DNA of 64,000 nt from Zopfochytrium polystomum. Lineage: Eukaryota > Chytridiomycota > Chytridiomycetes > Chytridiales > Chytridiaceae. The notes beneath the pieces are model-generated. The model saw only the letters and a list, made by a program, of their open reading frames with translations, did not search any database and was not told where the DNA came from. The position numbers were made by a program, and so were the translations under genes. Where the stretch lies: contig JAIVFJ010000131.1 in NCBI GenBank assembly GCA_025765615.1, positions 1 to 64,000 on the forward strand. Direction: 5' to 3'. Shown here piece after piece: positions 56,721 through 64,000 of this stretch (its first letter is position 1; each line of letters starts with the position of its first letter).

Positions 56721-59700
56721 ATGCAACGGGCCATTCTGTCTGCAGCCTCTTGCCGGCCTCCCATCGCTTCTGGCGCCGTGGTGGCGCGCTCGCGACCTTC
56801 ACTCGTCCTTTGCTTCACCAGGTCCGCCACCACCGCCGTCGCCGCCGCTCCTCTCTCGCGCGTTCACGCTCCCCGCGTCCCCTCGCTAGGCAGTGTGAGC
56901 AGCTGCTCCTACCCACAACTAGCTGCCGCGCATCATCAGCATTCCCGCCTCTACTCCACCGCCTCCTCCGAACCGAACAATCGCGACACAACACCCGCCA
57001 GTTCTTCGTCCTCCTCGTCATCGTCATCGACTTCCTCCTCCTCCTCCTCTTCAGTCCGCGGCGCCCGCCCGCGCCGCCGGCCCACCGGCTACGCAGCCGC
57101 CGCCGCCGCCTTCCTCTCCGCCGTCATCGCGACCGCCGCATTCTCCCTCGCCGGCTCCCTCGCCGCCGACGCCGCCCCCACCGACCCCATCAAGCCCGCC
57201 GTCCCGTCCACGTCATCGTCCTCCGCGTCTGAAATCCCGGCTTCCGTAGTCATTGACGGCGTCGCGGTGCCCGTCGTGCGCGAGTTCATCGGCCAGGACC
57301 CTGGGGACGCCACCAAGCCGCGATTGGTTGTCGTTGGTGCAGGTGCGTTGCGCTCGTTTGGGCTCGCCCAGCCCCTTTCTTTTTGAAGTTTGGAACATTC
57401 GCGTTCGGGTCTGCCTCGTTTTTCCTGCAGATGCATGGATACTCGCTAAAGCCTTATTTGCCTTCTCTTTCCATTATGCTCGTGCGTTGCAAGGATGGGG
57501 TGCGACGGCATTCCTGAAGGTGAGCCATCAACAGCTGATTTTATTTTAATTTTTTTTCTCTTTTCTTTGTGCATCCCGGACTGAACTTACCTCTTCTTAT
57601 CCCCCAGAATCTCGACCCTGGCAACTACAATACGGTTGTCATCTCCGAGTCAAACCATTTTATTTTCACCCCTTTGCTACCGGAGGCCACCACTGGCACT
57701 GTGGAGGCTCGCACTCTCCAAGAATCAATCCGAAAGATATGCCACCACAGCCGTGCTAAATTCTGGCAGGCCGAGGCGTACGACGTTCACCCAGAACTGA
57801 ACATGCTGGAGGTCAGGACGCAGTACGGAGACAGGTTCCTGGTTCCGTACGACAAATTGGTCATTGCTGTTGGCGCGCAAAATGGTGATTTGCATCCCCA
57901 GCCTGCCTCCAATGTGAAATTTACCGCGCCTTTTCTCGTTTCAGCCACATTCGGTGTTCCCGGTGTGAAAGAAAACACCCACTTTTTGAAGACAACCGCG
58001 GATGCACGGAAGATTCGTTACGAAATCCTGACAAACCTTGAGCGAGCATCCCTACCCACGACGCCGATCGAAAAGAAGAAGGTGAATGTCAAGGCTTTGG
58101 AGGGGTTTTGCGGGTTCTTCTTGACACTCAGCCGCCCTACCATTTCCAGCAATTGACGAGCTTTGTGGTCGCGGGTGGAGGTCCCACTGGAGTCGAATTT
58201 GCCGCGGGTAAGTTGTCTTCATTCGACTCATCTGTCTAAGAAAGCTACTGCTCAGGACTCTACGACTTCATTCACGAGGATATTGCTAAACACTTCCCCG
58301 AACTGCTGCCTTTCGTCAAAGTATCCCTCATCCAATCTGGAGAGCACATTCTCAATGCTTTCGCGGAAGGTCAGAGAGTGGTCGCTGATGTGCGATGGGC
58401 TCTGACCTGCCTCTGACGATTCTGACGAAATCGCTCCCACTCCAAATAATCCTTTTTTATAAAAGCAATCAGCATCTACGCCGAAAAGACGTTCCGCCGA
58501 CAGAATATTAACCTCATCACCAACGCGCGCGTCATCAAAGTGGAGCCTGAAGTCATCACGTATAAGCTGAAAAACGCAAAGCCTGGCGAAAACGAGACCG
58601 TGGCACTACCTTTCGGTCTCTGCGTCTGGAGGTAATGTATCGAGTCGGCGGTCCGATTTTACGTTGCACGTTCACCCTCACCTCACACCCATTCACCGAA
58701 CGATCAGCACCGGCATCGAAAAGCGCGACCTCACCCGTCGTGTCACTGCTCGGTTTGGCCACACCAATGCCCGCGCGATCGAAGTCGACGGGCAGCTCCG
58801 CCTCAAGTACAACGACGACCAAGACATCTACGCCCTCGGCGACTGCGCCACCATCGAGAACCCAAAGATCATGTCCGTCGTCAACGACTACCTCGAAAAG
58901 TCTGGCAAGTCCAAGCTGTCGTGCGACGACTTTGAGCTGGTGGCCCAGGCCGCGGGCAAAAAGTATCCAGCGGCGGCTGTGCACCTACAAAACGTGATTC
59001 GGCTGTTTGATGAGTACGACTTGGACCGCAGCGGGTTCTTGGAGTTGGACGAGATCAAGGTTGGTCCGGCTTGCTCTTTTTTCTGTTGCGATTATTTTGT
59101 TTCCAGTGGCTGAATTGAATCATTTACTGAAATGTCCCGTTTTGATGAATCACAGAAACTCCTCTCGGATGTAAACAAAAAACTGACCTCGTTGCCTGCT
59201 ACCGCGCAAGTCGCCTCGCAGCAAGGCCGGTACCTGGCCAAGAAATTCAACAAACTGGAATTCGCCGCTGTGCAGGACGACGTGTGGCAGAAGGAGGAGC
59301 AGAAGTACCCGCCGTTTAAGTACACGCATCTGGGAAGCTTCTCGTACATAGGCGGAGGTAAGCGGAAAGGAACTGGCTCTTTTACCCAACTAAGTTTTTC
59401 CGTCCCACCGTTGTTTGGTTGGTGAATTCTTAACGTTTGGCTCTTTCGGCAGATGAGGCTGTGTACGACTATGCCAATTTGGGCCAAGGAGGCCTGAGTA
59501 AGTGCAGTCTTGTGCGCCACCTCTGTGTGGCTCCTTGTTATCGACATGAGATAGTCAACTAAATCCAATCACTTCTCCCGCCCTCATTCACCCCGTTTAA
59601 TGTCCTTCTGCCATGCTTAGTGGTCGGACTGGCTTGGCGAGGCGCTTACTTGTCCAAGCAGGTTTCACTTCGAACCCGGGCGCTCCTCGGATTTGACTGG

Positions 59701-59880
59701 ATCAAGCGGTACATTTTCGGAAGGTGCGTTTGCAAGACTTTGCGTCGCTATTATCTTTGTTGCATTTGCTCTTTTTTTTCTTCTTCTTCTTTCTGTTGTT
59801 TCTCTCTTCCTTTGAGGCATTTTTGGTAATTTTCTTTTAACGTGTTACTCCTCACCTCTGCCAGGGACATTACGCGCTAA
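56721..59880 (+). CDS. NDE: Type II NADH dehydrogenase with EF hand (external alternative)
   Basis: Twelve exons in phase: 56721-57342, 57494-57519, 57608-57884, 57945-58081, 58150-58207, 58256-58369, 58466-58631, 58708-59059, 59156-59357, 59453-59497, 59621-59723, 59865-59880. It is a single-chain, rotenone-insensitive NAD(P)H:quinone oxidoreductase of the inner mitochondrial membrane. The N-terminus is Ser/Arg-rich (import signal), followed by an Ala-rich membrane segment. Two dinucleotide folds are clear: VVVGAGWGATAFLK (FAD) and VVAGGGPTGVEFAAG (NADH). Others are VGAQNATFGVPGV and YALGDCAT. A complete EF-hand loop (DEYDLDRSGFLELDE) lies in the insert typical of Ca-regulated external enzymes. 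The C-terminal amphipathic part (GLAWRGAYLSKQVSLRTR, then WIKRYIFGRDITR) is the membrane anchor of the family. Confidence 0.95.
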
Positions 59881-60548
59881 AATGGGTTGAACCAGAGGAG
59901 CGGGCGCCGCAAAGAACACTTTTGTGTATTTTGAACTGTTTTTTGTGCTTTTTTTTTTTCTCTTATTTTTTTATTTCCTCAAAGACCGTTCACCTCGTTT
60001 CTCCTTTCGCTTGTCTCTTGTTTTGGTGCTTGACCTTTTTCTATTTGTTACCTTGCACCCCAACGCTATCTGTGAATGTCAGGTGGAGAAGTGAATGAAT
60101 GAATGTGCCAGACAGGGAAAAGAGGGACTGCGGGCCGTCGTGAGGCCATCACAAAATAGCTCAGACAATGGCCGCACCGTGAACAACTTCTCCTAGGGGG
60201 GAAATGTAAGTTCAACAACAGCCCATATCGTCAAGCGAAAACCTTAAGCGTGTGGGTGCAGCCGAGCATGCGTTGCAGTGGCCGGCTGGCGGGCGGGCGG
60301 CCCGCAGCGCCCACTCGAAACTGACCCCAACCACCAAGTGGAACTTTTGTCGAGCAAATGTGGCATTGTGGGTGAGCCAGCGCAGGACCGGCAGAAGTGA
60401 TCCACGTTTTCTCCTTGGTGGTCGTTGTGGCGGGGAGCAAGCAGGGCGGAAGTGCGGGATTCCCCAACCCGGGAAAAATGAGAAAGCGAAGAGAAAAAGA
60501 AGAAGAAAAAAAAGAAAAAGGTGGAAAAAAACGGGAACAAACCCAAAC
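59881..60548. other. Spacer between NDE and ACMSD
   Basis: T-rich after the NDE stop and A-rich from about 60476 to the ACMSD start. No gene seen. Confidence 0.5.
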
Positions 60549-62478
60549 ATGACCACCACCGCCACCCCGGACTCCGCGCCGCCGGCCTCCACCTCCTCCT
60601 CGTCGTCGTCGGCATCGGCGTCGACCACGGCGGCTCATGACACCGTCAATCCACCTGCCGTCCCGGCTCCTGATGCAGCCCCCGAGGCGGCTGCTGCCGA
60701 CGCTGCCTCCGCCGCGGCTGCTCCTGCGGACTCGAAATCTCGCGCAAACCCCCTCGTGCTGGACCACCACCCCGCCCTCCCCGAAGGCTTTCTCGTCAAC
60801 AAGAAGACCGGACAGCCGCTCCGCATCGACATCCATACTCACATCATGCCCAGGCAGCTGCCCGACCTCACGCAAAAATACGGCTACGGCGGCTGGATCT
60901 CGGTGGAGAACAAGGGCGAGGTGAGAGAATGTAGTCAGGCATTTGAAGAAGCTTCTGGCTCTGGGCGTTGAGGCGACCCTAGCTCTTGTGCATTTCGGCG
61001 CAACCGAATTTGCTGCATTACTTACTCAGCCGAACCCCGCTTGCTGCAGGGAAAGGCCCGCATGATGATTGACGGAAAACCGTTCCGCGACGTGGAATGC
61101 AACTGCTGGCAGCCCGAAGAGCGCATCCGCGAAATGGCCGACACTTCCGTCGATGTTCAAATAATCTCCACCATCCCCGTCTTTTTCAACTACTGGGCAA
61201 AGCCGGAACACACACTGGATCTTGCCAGGTCAGTGAGGGATATCCTGGCAGAGTATGGTGGTCGCTTCTCGTTGATCGCTCATTGCTATAAATACCGTCT
61301 TTGAATCTCCGTGCAGATATCTCAACGACAACATCGCGCAGACCTGCTCGCAGTACCCCAACAAATTCGTGGGACTTGCCACGCTTCCCATGCAAGCTCC
61401 GGAACTGGCGGTTCAGGAGCTGAGGCGGTGTGTCGATGAGCTGGGTTTGCCGGGAATCCAAATTGGCAGCCACGTCAACGGTTCGTCCGCCTTGTCCTTT
61501 GAACCCCCATTTCCAAGAAAAATAATTGACTTTCCTTCGCTCGGACTTCGCTTGCACCAGACTGGAACTTGGACGCCCCGGAATTGGAGCCGTTGTGGAC
61601 AGCCTGCGAGGAACTTGATGTCGGCATTTTTGTTCACCCTTGGGACATGGACAACAAGGGGTAAGTGCAAAGATCCTTTTCTACTCGTTCTTGGGCGAAT
61701 CTGTAGCGTCGTAATCTTTCTTAACGAAACGGCCACACCCCTTCTTTTTTTTCTTTCTTTTCTTTTGTTTTTTTTTAACGCAGTCGAATGGAGAAATACT
61801 GGTTCCCCTGGCTTATTGGCATGCCGTCGGAGACAACCGTCGCCGTCAGCTCTCTCATTCTCGGGGGCGTCCTCGAACGCCACCCCAAACTCCGAGTCTG
61901 CCTCGCTCATGGCGGTGGCTCCTTCCCTTACACGATCGGCCGCATAGAACACGGTTTCCAAGTGAGGCCCGACCTGTGTGCAACGAAATGCAAGACAAAC
62001 CCTTTGTAAGTGCGCAGCTCTATTTTTTTTGACTTCCCACTGATCTGACCGACTTTTCCAGATCCTACCTCCGCCGGATCTGGACAGACTCTTTGGTTCA
62101 CGATGAAGATGCCCTCCACTTTTTGATCAAGAAAATCGGAGTCGACCACATCATGCTTGGGAGCGACTACCCATTCCCACGTGAGTTTGCATTCGACTTT
62201 CAATACCTCGCCTTGTTTGGTTTGTAAGCTCCGCACTGAGATGTCTTCTTCTTTTTTTTTTTTTGTTTCTCCGCTCCTTTCTTGTGATGACTGGAGTTGG
62301 GGAGCACGAGCCGGGTCAACTCATTCAAGATAGCGAAGCCTTGTCGCTTGAGGAAAAGGGAATGCTATTGGGAGGGAACGCCATGCGATTCTTCAAGCTG
62401 GACCCCACTCAATTCGTGGACGAGGATGAGCAAGCCGAACACGAGGAGACGGCAGGGAAGGCCTCGGAGAGTGCTTGA
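60549..62478 (+). CDS. ACMSD: 2-amino-3-carboxymuconate-6-semialdehyde decarboxylase (ACMSD)
   Basis: Exons in phase: 60549-60920, 61050-61228, 61317-61480, 61561-61660, 61784-62005, 62062-62180, 62297-62478. This zinc amidohydrolase-type decarboxylase diverts the kynurenine pathway from NAD synthesis towards 2-aminomuconate. Metal-site and catalytic residues are all visible: IDIHTHIMP (HxH), [30 protein letters not shown] and [12 protein letters not shown]. Other family blocks are [30 protein letters not shown] and [14 protein letters not shown]. The N-terminus carries about 90 extra Ser/Ala/Pro residues before the domain, low in charge and without a clear targeting signal. The A-rich leader before the ATG resembles those of other genes here. 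Confidence 0.95.
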
Positions 62479-62899
62479 ATGTTTTTGTTGTGAGGCGGGT
62501 TCGTTGGGTGAACAGTGCGGCGCGGTGTACTATTTGGCATCCTAGTCTTCCTACTGCATTCATTCTTTTTTCTATACTTTTTTGCCTCAGCGTCCTTCTT
62601 TTTTATCGACTTTCTGTTTTCGAATCCGGTTTTTCGCCTCACTCTCGTTTCGATTCTTCTTCTTCTTCTTCTCGCCTTCTTGCGTTACCATTCAACACAA
62701 AGAAAAGTTATCCAGAAGCTGAAAAACTCGTCGTGTCCTGGCTGTGGGTGGGGTGTGGCATGGCGGTGGATGCACGGACCAGCAGACGGAAAAAAAAGAA
62801 AGACAAACGACGAAGCGACAGAACCGATGAAAAAAAAAAAAAAAAAAAAAGGAAACAGACGGCCACGCCAGGCAGGCACCGAAAAGACAAAAACCAAAC

Positions 62900-62936
<37 letters not shown>

Positions 62937-63063
62937 TTGTGGTTGTTGGTTGTGGTTGTGCGTTGTTTCCCCTTGCGCCAAACCCACTCCTCGTCGTCTC
63001 CGCTTTCCTCCTCGTCGCCTCCACGTCGTCTAGTCAGCTCGCCGCAGCACCGGCCCCATCCGA
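62479..63063. other. Spacer upstream of the MAP kinase kinase gene
   Basis: It contains T-rich and A-rich runs and a (GT)n microsatellite. No gene seen. Confidence 0.5.
62903..62934. repeat. (GT)n microsatellite
   Basis: Sixteen GT units upstream of the MAP kinase kinase gene. Confidence 0.9.
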
Positions 63064-64000
63064 ATGCCTCTGAACGGCAGCCCCCGCCCAAAGGGCCGCA
63101 AGGGCGCCGGTCTGAAAATCAGCGCTGTAGGCTCCACCCCCGCCGCCCCTGGCCTCGGCTCCCCATCCACCCAAGGCACCCGCACCATCCTCTCCAACAG
63201 CGACCTCTCCCTCCCCCCGCAGCTCACCGAGATCACAGTCAACGACATCGAGGTGCTCAGCGAGATCGGCGTCGGCAATGGCGGCACCGTCAACAAAGTC
63301 CTCTACAAGCCCACCCAGGCTATCATGGCCCGGAAGGTTCGCTCGTCTTTCTGCTTCGCTCTGTCGCACACCCCCTCCGCTCAGATAGACGACGGCTCCC
63401 TTCATGCTTGGCTAACTGATCTTGAACGCCCCCCCTCTTTTCCCCTTTTTCCCGGTTCCCTTCTCAATTTCCTTGGATCTTGGACTTTCTCGCTCCTAGA
63501 TTATCCACATCGAGGCCAACAAAGTTGTCCAGAAGCAGATCCTGCGTGAACTACAGATCCTTAAAAACTGCCACTCGCCGTACATCGTTTCCTTCTTCGG
63601 CGCGTTCCTGCATGATGCGAACATTTCAATATGCATGGAGTACATGGATCTTGGCTCTCTCGACGGCATTTACAAGAAGGTTCCTTTGTCGGAAGAGGTC
63701 ATCGCGGAGATCACCGTGTCCGTTTTGAAGGGGTTGATCTATCTGTTCAAAGAGCATAAAATTATTCACCGAGGTGAGACTGAGACCCTTTGTGAATGTC
63801 CGGATACCTCTTTTAATGCCGCTTTGATTCTTCCAGACGTGAAGCCGAGCAATATCCTTGTAAACGCAGAGGGCCAATTCAAAGTAGCGGACTTTGGTGT
63901 GTCCGGAGAGATGGAATTCACAAAAGTAAAGACTTTTGTTGGAACAAGCGCGTACATGTCGGTGAGGCACCACTCCTTTCCTTTCTCCTGTCGCAAAATC
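63064..64000 (+). CDS. MAP kinase kinase (3' partial)
   Basis: Exons 63064-63336, 63500-63773 and 63837-63961 join in phase; the rest lies beyond the window. The product is a dual-specificity kinase of the Ste7/MEK group. After a Ser/Pro/Gly-rich head, the Gly loop is IGVGNGGTVNKV and the VAIK-type Lys is in MARK (end of exon 1). The next exon opens IIHIEANK...QILRELQILKNCHSPYIVSFFGAF, then CMEYMDLGSLD. The catalytic loop is HRDVKPSNILVN. DFGVSGEMEF is the Mg-binding segment, and the activation loop runs through KTFVGTSAYMS. It would act in a MAPK cascade in the cytoplasm. Which cascade (mating/filament, wall integrity or osmotic) cannot be decided from this part; the IIHIEA and MEYMDxGSLD phrasing is typical of fungal MAP2Ks. 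Confidence 0.92.

Noticed and set aside
1..64000. CRISPR arrays or prokaryotic operons
   Set aside because: No spaced direct repeats of CRISPR type; introns and gene content are eukaryotic.

Overview
This window reads as nuclear DNA of a eukaryote, most likely an early-diverging (chytrid-like) fungus. The genes are dense and broken by many short GT-AG introns (about 45-500 bp). The gene set combines fungal markers (a Mrp51-type mitoribosomal protein, a Kre9/Knh1-like wall protein, a PF10342-type fold, a p24 cargo receptor, Spp1 of COMPASS, Ipi1, Fcf2) with genes typical of basal fungi and animals (Frizzled-like receptors, ACMSD, an EF-hand NADH dehydrogenase). Coding GC is high with C/G in third positions. 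Spacers are full of homopolymers and microsatellites. I could not name the species.

Layout. 0-7.7 kb: 3' part of a Sel1-repeat gene (+), a COMPASS Spp1/CXXC1-like PHD protein (-), a short-chain dehydrogenase (-). 9.8-17.9 kb: a signalling-receptor locus of two Frizzled/Smoothened-like seven-TM genes pointing away from each other (FSL1 -, with a Frizzled cysteine-rich domain; FSL2 +, without it), separated by 3 kb that holds a decayed M36 fungalysin copy. 18.7-19.3 kb: a 0.58-kb element with terminal inverted repeats. 19.4-28.6 kb (all -): an acidic protein, an ankyrin-type protein, and the large multi-exon gene for Ipi1/TEX10. 29-36.8 kb: a YFH7-type P-loop kinase (+), a secreted novel protein (-), Elongator subunit ELP5 (+), mitoribosomal Mrp51 (+), a fatty-acid elongase (+). 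37-39.7 kb: a gene-poor stretch with orphan coding-like fragments and an AT-richer island that may be a mobile-element remnant. 40-51.3 kb: an F-box/LRR protein (-), FCF2 (-), ribose-5-phosphate isomerase (+), a p24 protein (-), a nuclear PWWP/Tudor-like protein (-). 52.5-64 kb (all +): a Kre9/Knh1-like secreted protein, a PH-domain protein, a type II NADH dehydrogenase with EF hand, ACMSD, and the 5' part of a MAP kinase kinase.

Functional themes. Ribosome production is represented by Ipi1 (60S), Fcf2 (SSU processome) and Mrp51 (mitoribosome). Signalling is represented by the Frizzled-like pair and the MAP2K. Secretion, lipid and wall functions are represented by the elongase, p24 and the Kre9-like protein. 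Metabolism is represented by RPI, NDE, ACMSD and the SDR. Neighbouring genes look independently transcribed. No operon, tRNA, rRNA or CRISPR was recognised. Exon boundaries were derived by eye from GT/AG sites and reading phase; those listed as exact joined in phase.
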